A stretch of 64,000 nucleotides of DNA from positions 558,001-622,000 of the forward strand of contig JADJNY010000015.1 of NCBI GenBank assembly GCA_016714045.1. The letters run 5' to 3'. The notes beneath the pieces are model-generated. The model saw only the letters and a list, made by a program, of their open reading frames with translations, was not told where the DNA came from and ran no database searches. Made by a program: the position numbers and the translations under genes. Every line of letters starts with the position of its first letter. The stretch's first letter is position 1. This DNA is from Planctomycetota bacterium (GTDB taxonomy: Bacteria > Planctomycetota > UBA1135 > GCA-002686595). Shown here in pieces: positions 9,061 through 18,497 of this stretch.

Positions 9061-9689
9061 CCATCTCCCTCCTTGTGCCAGGTACCCAGGAGCTCACGGA
9101 GCCGTTCCAGTGCCCGCTGGTAGTCCGCCTTGGCCGTACTCGACGGCATGCCGAGGCGGGCGGCAATCTCCTCGAAGGTCAGTTGCTCGAAGTGCTTCAA
9201 GCGAATGATGTCGGCATCGCGTTGACGCAGCCGGTCGAGCGCGTTGTGCACGTGCTCGTGATCCAAGCTCGTCCGCGACGGAGCCGGAATCGGATCCGCA
9301 TCGCGCAGCTCCAGACTCGGCGGTCGACGCTGTCGTGAACGCAATCGACTCGACAGCACCTGTTGGCAGAACCGGTAGGCCCACGTCGGCATCGACGCGA
9401 GGCCGGCGTAGGAGTCGAGGCGCCTCCAGATCTCGATCAGCGTCTCCTGCGCCAAGTCCTCGAGCTCGTGGTCGTGGAACGGTCGGCCCATCCGGCCGTT
9501 GAGCACGCAGAGGTAGCGCGGCACGCACCGCATGCGCTCGGCGAAGCGCTTGCGCGCGAACGCGGAGCCGCCGAGGGCCTCCCGCGCGAGCAGCAGGTCG
9601 TCGGCGTGGGTCGTGTCCTCGACGGGGCGGGGCCGAGTGTCCTTCTCGTCGAACGGCTCGGGCTCCGGGGTGGCAGGCAAACGCGACAT
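9048..9689 (-). CDS. ECF-type RNA polymerase sigma factor
   Basis: 213 residues from ATG 9689; an upstream in-frame start at 9761 would add an Arg-rich, unconvincing leader. The sigma-2 region is visible in FHDHELEDLAQETLIEIWRR, with SMPTWAYRFCQQVLSSRLR following. The sigma-4 helix-turn-helix is in LKHFEQLTFEEIAARLGMP. It is the first gene of the operon with the membrane partner and the CHAT protein. It probably activates its own operon in response to an envelope signal, but no promoter consensus could be confirmed in the 425 bp upstream. Confidence 0.9.
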   Translation of the reverse strand: MSRLPATPEPEPFDEKDTRPRPVEDTTHADDLLLAREALGGSAFARKRFAERMRCVPRYLCVLNGRMGRPFHDHELEDLAQETLIEIWRRLDSYAGLASMPTWAYRFCQQVLSSRLRSRQRRPPSLELRDADPIPAPSRTSLDHEHVHNALDRLRQRDADIIRLKHFEQLTFEEIAARLGMPSSTAKADYQRALERLRELLGTWHKEGDGWTR

Positions 9690-10114
9690 CGGAGACCAGC
9701 GTCCGATCTGCGGGCCCGTTCGTCCAGGAGAGGTTCGGGGCCTTCGCCATCGAAATCTCATCGCAGCGGGTGTGTGGCGCAGCGAGCGTCCGCGGACAGA
9801 CGTTCGCGCGGAAACGTGCGCAACCGCTCGGATCGCGCCCGCATCGGTCCGGATCGGAGCTCCGGTCGTCCCCTCGCGATCCCGGAGTCGTGACCGGAAC
9901 CGCTTCGTGCTCTGCGGCGCTTCGAGCCCGTCGTGGGAGTCCCCGGACCCGCACCCACAATGGCCTCGTCCGTCGTCGCCGCCTTCCGCGCGAGAGCGCG
10001 CCGACTCGGTTCACGACACCCTTCTTTCCGAGCTCGGACCGCCGCGGGTTGGCCGCGTCGGCCCGGCCCAGTAGCCTGAACCGGTCGCGCGTCGTGCTCG
10101 CCGCGGCACCCCGC
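9690..10114. promoter_or_regulatory. Divergent intergenic region of 425 bp
   Basis: It separates the leftward sigma operon from the rightward gene at 10115, so promoters for both must lie here. I see no clear -35/-10 pair, repeat or small gene. Confidence 0.4.
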
Positions 10115-11557
10115 ATGCGCGCGTTCGCTCTCTCGATCCTGATCGTCCTCGCGGCGGGGATCGTGTTCCTGTTGTGGCTTTCGATGAACGCCCTCGTATC
10201 GCCGCAGGGAGGGCTCGGCGCACGCGACGGAGCTCCCCGCGCCGAACCCGTCGTCGAGTCCCACGCTGCGCCCGCATCCTCACCGGTCGCGCCGGCCCGT
10301 TCGCCCACCGCGCCGGAGGAGCCGGCGAAGAGCGCGAGCGCCACCGCGCCGCAGTCGGAGCCCTCCGCCGCGGTCGAACCCGAGCGCGAACCCGCGCTCG
10401 AGCCCATCGCGGCGAACGTGCGCGGGGTCGCGTTCGCGCTCTTGGTGCGGCGTCCGGGCGACTCCGCCGAGGAGGCCACGGGCCGCCGTCCGCTCCCCGG
10501 AGCGCGGATCACGTTCCGGTCGGACGCGAAGGTGCTGGCCGAGACGACGAGCGAGCGCGACGGCCGCTTCGAGGCCCGCTTCACCTGCGCGGGCCCGTGC
10601 ACGCTCGAGGTCATGGCGCCCGATGGCTGGAAGACCGTCGGCACGCCGCCCGAGCTCGATTCCGCCGTGCTCGACGGCACGCGCGCGCTCGAGCTCGCCT
10701 TCGTGCGCGGCGACGTCGAGGTCGCGGGCGACGTGCGCGGCGTGCTCCAGTCCGAGAGCGGCCCGTGGAGCACGGAGACGCTGCCGAAGAAGGGCTCCGT
10801 GCTGCTCGACCTCGTGTCCGTCAGCGACCCGTTCTTCGCGCTCCGCGCCGAGATCGAGCAGGGCGAGGACACGCACGGCGCTCCGACGCTCGAGTTCGTG
10901 GTGCGCGACGTGCCACGCGGCGAGTACGAGCTCACGCTGTCCGCGCTCGACGCGTTCCGATGGAACCAGAGCTCCGTGCGCGTCTCGCCGCCCGCGGCGG
11001 GCCTCGCGTTCCTGCGCTACGACGCGGAGCGCGCGCTGCCGCTCGTCTTCCACGTGCTCGACGCGCGCTCGCGCGAGCCGATCACGGACTTCACCGTGCG
11101 CCGCCTCTCGCTCACGCCGTCGCGCGACAACGGCGTGTTCCTGCACACGGGGCCGATCGAGCTCGGCGCGTTCCCGATCCAAGGCGCGTTCCAGTGGTCC
11201 TTGTGGGCCGACGACCACGCCGCCGCGTTCGGCGACGAGACGAGCTTCGTGGAGAAGGACGGCGCGCGCGTCGCCAAGGTGCTGCTCGAGCCCGGCTGGT
11301 CGACGAAGCTGCTCGTGCTCGCGCGCGACCCGACCGCGCGGCCGCTCGCGAACGCCGAGGCATGGGTCGACGGCGAGCGCGCGGGCCGCACGGACGCGAG
11401 CGGGATGCTCGTGTTGCGCGCGGCGGCCAAGCCGAAGAAGGTCGAGGTGCGCGCGGACGGATTCGCGCTCGTCGGTGATCCGCTCGACGGCTACGGCGGG
11501 AAGAGCGCGGAGCAACGCGGGCAGGTGACGCTCGCGTTCCTCGAGCCGAAGCGGTGA
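10115..11557 (+). CDS. Membrane-anchored protein with carboxypeptidase-regulatory-like domains
   Basis: 480 residues from ATG 10115, which places a hydrophobic anchor at the N-terminus (MRAFALSILIVLAAGIVFLL). A Pro/Ala/Ser/Glu-rich linker runs to about residue 100. The rest is beta-sandwich repeats of the carboxypeptidase-regulatory (CarboxypepD_reg) or Cna-B type: short segments ending in phrases such as TTSERDGRFEARF and RTDASGMLVLRA. Such domains usually stabilise or bind at the cell surface. No enzymatic domain is seen. It faces a cluster of four related genes on the other strand but is transcribed separately. Confidence 0.75.
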   Translation: MRAFALSILIVLAAGIVFLLWLSMNALVSPQGGLGARDGAPRAEPVVESHAAPASSPVAPARSPTAPEEPAKSASATAPQSEPSAAVEPEREPALEPIAANVRGVAFALLVRRPGDSAEEATGRRPLPGARITFRSDAKVLAETTSERDGRFEARFTCAGPCTLEVMAPDGWKTVGTPPELDSAVLDGTRALELAFVRGDVEVAGDVRGVLQSESGPWSTETLPKKGSVLLDLVSVSDPFFALRAEIEQGEDTHGAPTLEFVVRDVPRGEYELTLSALDAFRWNQSSVRVSPPAAGLAFLRYDAERALPLVFHVLDARSREPITDFTVRRLSLTPSRDNGVFLHTGPIELGAFPIQGAFQWSLWADDHAAAFGDETSFVEKDGARVAKVLLEPGWSTKLLVLARDPTARPLANAEAWVDGERAGRTDASGMLVLRAAAKPKKVEVRADGFALVGDPLDGYGGKSAEQRGQVTLAFLEPKR

Positions 11558-11677
11558 ACCCGTCACCGGGCGTCGGAACGCCAGGATCGTCGCGCCACGC
11601 CGCAACCGCGCTCGCGGCCCGCCGGCGCTTGGACGACGCGCGCGCGAACCGCTCTCGTGGGCGCAGTGACTCGCGCG

Positions 11678-13564
11678 TCAGCGAACTTCGAAGCGCGTCG
11701 AGGTCTCCGCGACGTGGACGTCGAGGGTGAGCGCGCGCCGGGGCTCCGATGCGGAAGTCTCGGGAGCTCGTCCCTGCCGCGCTTCGTTCGCGCGCGTGCG
11801 GGCCCCACCGACCTCCCAATGCACGCGGTAGTCGCCGTCGGCGATCCACACGAAGAGGCTCGACTGGTCGCGAGAAACCCACGCGCTGGCCACTTCGGAG
11901 CCCTCGCGCGTCGAGAGGACGAGCCTGTCGACGTCGCCTCTCGACCGGCCGGACGGGAAACGACCGTCCTCGGCTCGATTCGCGTTGGGTGCCGCCTCGC
12001 TCCCGTCCCCGAGCGTCCGCGGCTCGAACACGAACTCGACGCGACGCGCAGGAGCGGCGACCACGTCGACGTCGAGCGCATCCTCACGGCGCACGTCGAT
12101 GCGGATCGGCGCGCCGTGGAGCGCGAGCGAGGAACGCCACTCCTCCTCCGTCCATTCGAACATGTAGCGGTCGAGATCGGGCTTGGGCCATTCGGCTTGC
12201 GCCAGCTCTGACACGCGGGGCAACCAGCGCAGCTCGTACACGCCCGGCGCGAGGTTCTCCTGCACGAAGCCGTTCTCGCCGGACGAAAAGCGCCGCGTGC
12301 GCGGCTCTCCAGCGCCGACTTCGATCGGCTCGAGCGCGAGGCGCGCGGGGACGAGGCTCCCGTCCAGACCCCGCACGCGGCCTCGAATCCGCATGCTCAT
12401 GGGCAGCGCGACGTCGCCGAGATCGAGCGGCGTGCCGGGAAGGATCGTGAACGCATGCACGACCGTGGGCCAGCCTTCGCAGCCGACGATCACCACGCGG
12501 TCGCCCGCTTCCACGCCGAGCGCGCGAAACACGCCGTCGCGGCCGACGCGCGTCAACTCCCCGTCCCAGCGCTCCTGGCGCGCGTCGTCGACGGAATCGA
12601 CGACCACGACCCAGGCGTGGCCGATGGGCTCGTTGGTCGCGCCCGAGACCACGCGCAAGCGCAGCGACGTCGTGCGCGCGCGAAGAGCCTCGGGATCGAC
12701 CTCGAATCGCGCTTCGTGTTCTCCAGGTTGGACGCGCACGACGCCGACGCGCGTTCCTTGCAGCGACAGCGCGACGTACACCGGGAGCGCGCGCACGCGG
12801 AACTCGCCGATCGCGTCGCGCGGCGCCGCGTCGCGGTCCCACACCGGCCGCGACTCCTCGCGCTCGGGGTCGAGCACGCTCTGACCGATGCCCTGGTACT
12901 CGCCGATGCCCTTCGCGACCGTTTCGTTCGGATCGAGCCCGCTCACCGGCGGCTCCTCCGAGTACGCGACCGCCGTGAGCGGCCATCGATAGCCCCACTC
13001 GCGCGACGACATGAGCTTCGGCGCGAGCGGCTCGCCTTCGAGATCGCGCACGCGCACCGTGATGCGCCGCCACGGCGCGAGCACGAGGTCCTTCTGCACT
13101 CGCGCGTAGTCGCCCGCGAGCTCGAGCTTCGTCTTCGCGCTCACGTGGTCGGGTTCGCGCGCGACGAGCTCGTAGGCGCCGGCGTCCATCGGTCCGATCG
13201 AGAAGCTGCCGTCGCCGCGGGGCTTCATGTAGAGCTCGATGCCCGACGCATTGCGCAAGTAGAGCCCCGCCTCGCGCCCCGACACGCGCGTGCCGTCGGG
13301 CTCGATGAGCCGCCCGTGCACGTGGAACCCGTCGAGCGGCGGCGCTTCGTCCGCGCGTTCGCGCCGCACGCTGGGAGCCGCTTCGACCTCGGGCGCGGCC
13401 ACGGGGCGTTCGAGCTCGGCCGCGCCGCTCGTGGAGCTCGTCCCCGCGGTCACCGACGCGGCCGGAGCGTCGACCGGAGCGCCGGGCTCCGCGCGCAGCA
13501 CGAACCACGCGCCGAGTCCGGCGAGCACGAGCACGAGCACGACGAGGCCAGCGAACTTCGGCAT
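11678..13564 (-). CDS. Membrane-anchored carboxypeptidase-regulatory-like protein
   Basis: 628 residues. ATG at 13564 overlaps the stop codon of the upstream gene by one base (TGATG), which indicates coupled translation. The N-terminus MPKFAGLVVLVLVLAGLGAW is a membrane anchor or uncleaved signal. Then comes a Glu/Ala/Pro linker and several beta-sandwich repeats, each typically with a G-x-V/L-x-G-x-D/E core (HVHGRLIEPDGTRVSG; RIRGRVRGLDGSLVP). It is the last gene of a leftward run of four paralogous genes (18349 to 11678). Its role is probably structural or adhesive; no catalytic motif is visible. Confidence 0.78.
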   Translation of the reverse strand: MPKFAGLVVLVLVLAGLGAWFVLRAEPGAPVDAPAASVTAGTSSTSGAAELERPVAAPEVEAAPSVRRERADEAPPLDGFHVHGRLIEPDGTRVSGREAGLYLRNASGIELYMKPRGDGSFSIGPMDAGAYELVAREPDHVSAKTKLELAGDYARVQKDLVLAPWRRITVRVRDLEGEPLAPKLMSSREWGYRWPLTAVAYSEEPPVSGLDPNETVAKGIGEYQGIGQSVLDPEREESRPVWDRDAAPRDAIGEFRVRALPVYVALSLQGTRVGVVRVQPGEHEARFEVDPEALRARTTSLRLRVVSGATNEPIGHAWVVVVDSVDDARQERWDGELTRVGRDGVFRALGVEAGDRVVIVGCEGWPTVVHAFTILPGTPLDLGDVALPMSMRIRGRVRGLDGSLVPARLALEPIEVGAGEPRTRRFSSGENGFVQENLAPGVYELRWLPRVSELAQAEWPKPDLDRYMFEWTEEEWRSSLALHGAPIRIDVRREDALDVDVVAAPARRVEFVFEPRTLGDGSEAAPNANRAEDGRFPSGRSRGDVDRLVLSTREGSEVASAWVSRDQSSLFVWIADGDYRVHWEVGGARTRANEARQGRAPETSASEPRRALTLDVHVAETSTRFEVR

Positions 13565-15255
13565 CACGGGGCCTCGACCTCGACGACCTGCGGCTCCGCG
13601 CCGACCGTGAGCGCGCGCTCGCCGAGCTTCGTCGCGCCGTCGCGCAGCCGCAGCGTGTACGCGCCGGGGAGGAGGAAGAGCACGTTGCCCGTCCCACCCG
13701 TGCGCAGCGCCGTGGCGATCGCGCGGCCCTCCGCGTCGAGCACGTCGACGTCGTACTCCCGCTCCTTCGGCGGCGCGAGCTCGAACGTCGTGCGCGTGCC
13801 TTCGCGCGTGCGGACCACGATCCCGGCGACGCTGCCCTGCCGCGCGTCGACCGCGAGGGGCTCCGCGGCGTGCGTCGAGGGTTGCACGAGCCGCAGCAGG
13901 TACGCGCGCCGCGCGAGGCCGCGCACGAGGAACGCGCCGTCGGCGTCCGTGCTCGCGCGCAGCGCGCCGTCCTGCGCGCCGAGACCGTCGATCACGAGCT
14001 CGACCTGCACGTGCACGGGCGCGCCGGAAGCGTCGACGACGCGGCCGCGCGCGACGACGGGCGCGCCGAGCTCGATCGTGCCGAGATCGACGGCCTCGCC
14101 GGCTCGCAGCAACACGTCGCGCTCGGCCGCCTCGCGCTCCGGCGCCACGACGACGACGCGCACGGCCCCGGGGCGCAGGAACGCGAGCCGCAGCTCGCCC
14201 TTCGCGTCCGTCGTGCCGTTTTCGAGCCCGGATTCGGCCTCGACGAGCGCGTCCGCGGCGCGGCGGAGCTCGATGCGCGCGCCCTCGATCGGCGAGCCGT
14301 TGCCCGCGGCGACGACGCGCACCGCGAGGCGCGCGAAGCCGCGCAGGTACGTCGTCCAGTCGACCTCGAAGCGCGTCGGCTGCGCGAGATCGGTGATCGA
14401 CTTCGTCTCGAGGCTCGTCGCTCCGAGCGCGAATGACGCGAAGAACCCGCCGCGGAGCTCGTCCGGCTCGACGCGGCACCGCGCGCGGAACACGAGGTCG
14501 GTCCCCTGCGCCTTCCACGGCGCGAGGTGACGCTCCTGGACCACGACGTCGGGCGCGCCGAACCACGGCGACGCGGAGAGGTCGGGCTCCTGGCGCGCGA
14601 AGTAGAGCATCCCGTCGAGCGCGAGCCGCTCGACGAGCGCGTCCTCCGCGGAAGCGCGCGCTTCGGCGCCGACGCGCGCGGCGTCGCGTGCGACGACCTC
14701 GACCACCGCCCACGTGATCTTGCGCAGGACGAGGTCGCGCTCGACGCGCGGCGTGCCCGCGTCGAGCCGGAAGACGACGTCCTCGTCGTGGTAGCCGCGC
14801 ACGGACGCGCGCACGCGCCACTCGCCCGCGACGAGCCCGCGCAGCGCGAACGCGCCCTTCGCGTCGGGCTTCGCGGAACGCGGCGCCTGCGACGCGGCGC
14901 GCGCGACGATCGACACGGCGGGCTTCACCGCGTCGGCCGCGGACTCGTGCGACTCGTTCGGGTCGAGCTCGATCGGCAGCGCCGGCGCGCCCGTCTCGTC
15001 GAGCACGCGCCCGACGATCTCGAACGTGCCGCGTTCGAGGGCGGCGTTCGAGCGCGCGGTCTGCTCCGTGTTCCGCGCGGTCTTCGCGGCGTCGCGCTCG
15101 AGCTGCGGACGCTCCTCACGCGCTGCGCCGGTCTCCTCGACGACCGGCGCTCGGTCACCGGACGGCGCGGCGGCCGGCTCCGTGCCGAGGACGAGGTAGA
15201 GCACGCCCGCGCCGAGCGCAAGCAAGACCAGGACGAGGACGAGAGTGCGCGACAT
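13564..15255 (-). CDS. Membrane-anchored carboxypeptidase-regulatory-like protein
   Basis: 563 residues from ATG 15255 (MSRTLVLVLVLLALGAGVLYL, a single membrane anchor). An ATG 21 bases upstream (15276) is also possible. At least four beta-sandwich units follow, e.g. EIVGRVLDETGAPALP, VVARGRVVDASGAPVHV and ASTDADGAFLVRGL, with the prealbumin/Cna-B rhythm. The stop overlaps the start of the next gene by one base. The downstream neighbour (11678-13564) has the same architecture. Function unknown beyond surface exposure. Confidence 0.78.
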   Translation of the reverse strand: MSRTLVLVLVLLALGAGVLYLVLGTEPAAAPSGDRAPVVEETGAAREERPQLERDAAKTARNTEQTARSNAALERGTFEIVGRVLDETGAPALPIELDPNESHESAADAVKPAVSIVARAASQAPRSAKPDAKGAFALRGLVAGEWRVRASVRGYHDEDVVFRLDAGTPRVERDLVLRKITWAVVEVVARDAARVGAEARASAEDALVERLALDGMLYFARQEPDLSASPWFGAPDVVVQERHLAPWKAQGTDLVFRARCRVEPDELRGGFFASFALGATSLETKSITDLAQPTRFEVDWTTYLRGFARLAVRVVAAGNGSPIEGARIELRRAADALVEAESGLENGTTDAKGELRLAFLRPGAVRVVVVAPEREAAERDVLLRAGEAVDLGTIELGAPVVARGRVVDASGAPVHVQVELVIDGLGAQDGALRASTDADGAFLVRGLARRAYLLRLVQPSTHAAEPLAVDARQGSVAGIVVRTREGTRTTFELAPPKEREYDVDVLDAEGRAIATALRTGGTGNVLFLLPGAYTLRLRDGATKLGERALTVGAEPQVVEVEAP

Positions 15256-15360
15256 GGGCGAGGAGGAGCAACCCATGCTCGCACACCCGAAGCGCCGATG
15301 CAGGCCGGTTTTCCGCGCCGGTCGCGGGGACGCGGTCGCGACGGCCCGCCCGCACCGCGT

Positions 15361-16233
15361 TCAGCGGCGGAAGTCGATGCGCACCGGCTTGTCGCGCACG
15401 TCGAGGTCGAGCGCGTGCTCCGCGCCCGCATCGCCGCGCGTTTCGACGCGGTAGGCCCCGGGGAGGAGCGCGAAGAGCGCCGTGCCGTCGTGCTCGCGCT
15501 CGTGCCAGATCCGGCCGAGCTCGTCGTGGACGTGCACGGTGCCGCGCCCGTCGAACTCGACGAGCACGCGCGTCCCGACGCGCACCTCGAGGACGATCCC
15601 CGCGACGCCGCGCCCGTCGCTCTCGATCGCGACCGGCGCGAGGACGTGGCGCTCGTCGCACACCGAGAGCTCGTAGCGCCCGGGCGACACGCCCTCGAAA
15701 CGAAAGCGCCCGCGGTCGAGCTCCAGGTCCGACAGCCGACGCTGCCCGCGGAGCCGCTCGAACTGCGTGCCGCCGATCGGTGCGAGCACGAGCCGCAGAT
15801 CGCGCGGGACGCCGCGCTCGTCGACGATCTGGCCCGCGAGCACGCCGTCGGGCGCGGGTTCCAACGCGCTGGGCTCGACGCGCGCCGCGCGAGCTTCGGC
15901 TCCGAGCACGCGGGAGCCGCGCCCGTGCGAGCTCGAACCGTCTTCGCGTGCGCGCGCGCTCGAGCCCACGTCGCCCGTGCGTGGGAGACCGCCCGAGCCC
16001 GCTCCGCGCAGTGGCGTGCGATCCGTCGCGCTGCCTTCCTCAAAAGCCCGGTCCGGCGCGCGCACGCTCGTCAACGTGCCCGAGGACGCGCCGACGCTCC
16101 GCTCGTCCATCCAAAGGCTCGCTCCGCGCTCGTCGCGAGTTGTGCCAGGACACGCGCGCTCCACGGCCGCGCACGCGACGACGAGCGACACGGCGAGCCG
16201 TGCGCCCCACTCGCCCCACGTCGGTCCTCGCAT
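15361..16233 (-). CDS. Short paralogue of the regulatory-like surface proteins
   Basis: 290 residues from ATG 16233. The N-terminus (LAVSLVVACAAVERACPG) looks like a signal peptide, possibly lipidated. The C-terminal half (GQIVDERGVPRDLRLVLAP; LDRGRFRFEGVSPGRYELSV) is clearly related to the C-terminal half of the neighbour at 16721-18349 (GQIVNEHGRP; LDRGRFVFEHAGRRRYRVLV). The two therefore arose by duplication, this copy having lost or never had the N-terminal domains. The open frame continues upstream of 16233 but is Arg-rich non-coding sequence and repeats. Confidence 0.7.
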   Translation of the reverse strand: MRGPTWGEWGARLAVSLVVACAAVERACPGTTRDERGASLWMDERSVGASSGTLTSVRAPDRAFEEGSATDRTPLRGAGSGGLPRTGDVGSSARAREDGSSSHGRGSRVLGAEARAARVEPSALEPAPDGVLAGQIVDERGVPRDLRLVLAPIGGTQFERLRGQRRLSDLELDRGRFRFEGVSPGRYELSVCDERHVLAPVAIESDGRGVAGIVLEVRVGTRVLVEFDGRGTVHVHDELGRIWHEREHDGTALFALLPGAYRVETRGDAGAEHALDLDVRDKPVRIDFRR

Positions 16234-16596
16234 GCGCACCTCGACCGCGGAGGAAGATCGGCGCGCTCTCGCAGGGTCCGGAGGGGTGGGAAGTCGCCCC
16301 CGAAGCCCCGCGAGCGCGCGACCGTGTCGAGCACGCCCTGCGGCGAGACGTGCGCGACGTCGGGCTCTAGCCGCGTCGCGCACCGGAGTTTCACCCCGGA
16401 GCGCGCGGTTTCGTGCGGTCGCGCCCGCCGCGCCCGCCGGAGTGCGGGAGCGCGCGCCGAACGGACGGCGATCGTCGGCCGCCCTGCGCGGGAGCGCACG
16501 CTCCGCGCCGATCGACGACGCGCGCGGCGGACGAACGCTGCGCATCCGAATCGGACCCAGCGCGTGCCGCGCGAGGCCTGGTTCCACGGCGATCCG

Positions 16597-16740
16597 AGAG
16601 CGAGCTCGACGGGATCCGCGGCGCTCACGGCGCGAACTCGACCGGCTCCGGAGCGAGCCGAGTACGGGCTCGACAGGATTCACCACGATCCGGGCGCGAG
16701 ATCGACGGGATCCATGGCGATCACGGCGCGAGATCGACGA
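16597..16740. repeat. 32-33-bp tandem repeat (four copies plus partial) spanning a stop codon
   Basis: Units begin about 16597, 16630, 16661 and 16693 and share the core GCGAGATCGACGGGATCC. The fifth, partial unit (from 16725) is the 3' end of the gene 16721-18349, so the last codons (VDLAP) and the stop have been copied repeatedly into the downstream spacer. The rest of 16234-16596 shows nothing recognisable. Confidence 0.75.
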
Positions 16741-18349
16741 CGACCTCACCTCCGCTGCAGTCGAACTCGCGCTCGACGACGCGACCGTCGAGCTCGGTGC
16801 GCAGCGTGTAGCGACCCGGCGCGAGCGTCAGCGTCGCGTCCGCGCGCAGCTCGTCGTAGCACGCGATGCGCCCGCGCTCGTCGAGCACGAGCAGCGCCGC
16901 GACCCGTCCGCTCGTTCGGACGCGCGCCACGCTCCCGTGCGCGACGCGCAGCTCGAGCCCGCCGACGTCCCCGGCGCGCGCGTCGACGTGGAGCGGTTCG
17001 GCGCACCAGCGCTCGTCGCGGACGAGCACGCGGTAGCGCCTGCGTCCGGCGTGTTCGAAAACGAAGCGCCCGCGGTCGAGGTCGAGCTCGCCGCGCGCCT
17101 GCATACCCGCGTGGAGCACGCCGAGCTCGACCGTGTCGGGGACGAGCACGACCCGCGCGTCGACGGGGCGGCCATGCTCGTTGACGATCTGGCCTTCGAT
17201 CCGCGCCGCGGCGTCGAGCGCGAGCGTGCCGAGCTCCGTGCGCTCGCCGGCGGCGAGGTCGACGCGCCCGCGGCGTTCCTCGTGGCCCGCGCAGGCGAGG
17301 CGCCACTCCGCCGCGCCGGGCGGAAGACCGTCGAGCTCGAGCTCGCCGCGTTCGTCGCTCGTCACGGTTCGGCCGTCGAGCTCGAATTCGGCGCCCGCGA
17401 GGTCCGCTCCGCTCGCTGCATCGACGATGCGCGCATGAAGGCGCGCCGACGCGGCGGCGAGGAGCTCGTCGTCGAGCACGAAGCGCACACGGTCGTCGAC
17501 CGTACGCGCGATCTCCGTTGCGACGACCGTGTCGCCGAACGCGACGTGGACCCACAGCGGACGTTCGGGCGGGACGGCGAGCACCCACACGAGGCGCGCC
17601 GCGTCGTCGCCGCCCGCGGAGGACGGTGTGAGCCACGCGTGGGTCTCCGCGTGCGCATCGGCGAGCGATCGGAGGCTTGGCGCCGCCTCCTCGTCGCGCG
17701 CTGCGGGCGAGCGGGAGCCCCGTGCGACGAGCTCGGCGCGGGTGGCGAACACCGAGAGCTGCTCACGCACGAACGCGGCGGGCAGCGCGGCGAAGGGCCG
17801 CGCGCCGCTGGGCCCTTCGACGGTGGCGAGGAGCTGCCCGTCGCCGACCAGCACGACTTCGTGCTCGAATCGCGGCGCCCCGGACGGCACGACGATCCGG
17901 TCGCGGTGCGTGCGATGGCGCGGCGCGCTGACGACGACCTCGTACTCGCCGGGCTCGACGCGCCACTCGAGGCGGCCGTAGCCGTCGAAGGGATGGAGCT
18001 CGGCGTCCTCCTCCCGCGCACCGCCGTACGTGCGCAAGAGCCGGCTGCGCGCGGCCCGCACGGCGAGGCGGCGGTCGTTCACGACGGTGAGGACGAGTGC
18101 GACCGACGGGCGGTCGGCGCCGAGCGGCGCACCGCTCGACGACGGCGGTACGGTCCGCGCTCCGAGCACGTCGTGCGCACTCGCGGCGGGGCGCTCGAGC
18201 TCGGCGGAGCCGGCGCGCGCGCCGCCGGGCGCTTCGGCGCGGCTCGCGCGCTCCATGGCGCCGTCGCCGTGCGCGAAGAGGAGCGCGGCGCCCGCCGCCG
18301 CCGCGGCGACGGTGAGCACGAGGAGGACCGCCGCCGTACGAACGTTCAC
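16721..18349 (-). CDS. Membrane-anchored carboxypeptidase-regulatory-like protein
   Basis: 542 residues from ATG 18349. MNVRTAAVLLVLTVAAAAAG is the membrane anchor. Beta-sandwich units follow, e.g. LHARIVDAASGADLAGAEFE, TVTSDERGELELDGLPPGA and RIEGQIVNEHGRPVDARV. The last 170 residues are homologous to the neighbouring 290-residue protein. It is the first gene of the leftward four-gene run and faces the divergent transketolase gene (148-bp spacer). The sequence of its last codons has been tandemly copied downstream of its stop. Confidence 0.78.
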   Translation of the reverse strand: MNVRTAAVLLVLTVAAAAAGAALLFAHGDGAMERASRAEAPGGARAGSAELERPAASAHDVLGARTVPPSSSGAPLGADRPSVALVLTVVNDRRLAVRAARSRLLRTYGGAREEDAELHPFDGYGRLEWRVEPGEYEVVVSAPRHRTHRDRIVVPSGAPRFEHEVVLVGDGQLLATVEGPSGARPFAALPAAFVREQLSVFATRAELVARGSRSPAARDEEAAPSLRSLADAHAETHAWLTPSSAGGDDAARLVWVLAVPPERPLWVHVAFGDTVVATEIARTVDDRVRFVLDDELLAAASARLHARIVDAASGADLAGAEFELDGRTVTSDERGELELDGLPPGAAEWRLACAGHEERRGRVDLAAGERTELGTLALDAAARIEGQIVNEHGRPVDARVVLVPDTVELGVLHAGMQARGELDLDRGRFVFEHAGRRRYRVLVRDERWCAEPLHVDARAGDVGGLELRVAHGSVARVRTSGRVAALLVLDERGRIACYDELRADATLTLAPGRYTLRTELDGRVVEREFDCSGGEVVVDLAP

Positions 18350-18497
18350 GATGGCGGACTAGGCCCGCCTCCATGCCCGGTCACCCTTCCGCGGCGCGCG
18401 GCCCGCATCCGCCGCGCACGCGGGCCCCATTTCACGCGCGCCGCCTCGCGCGCTCCTTCCTATATTGAGCGCTTCTCGCCCCTCCCCCCCACCCGCC

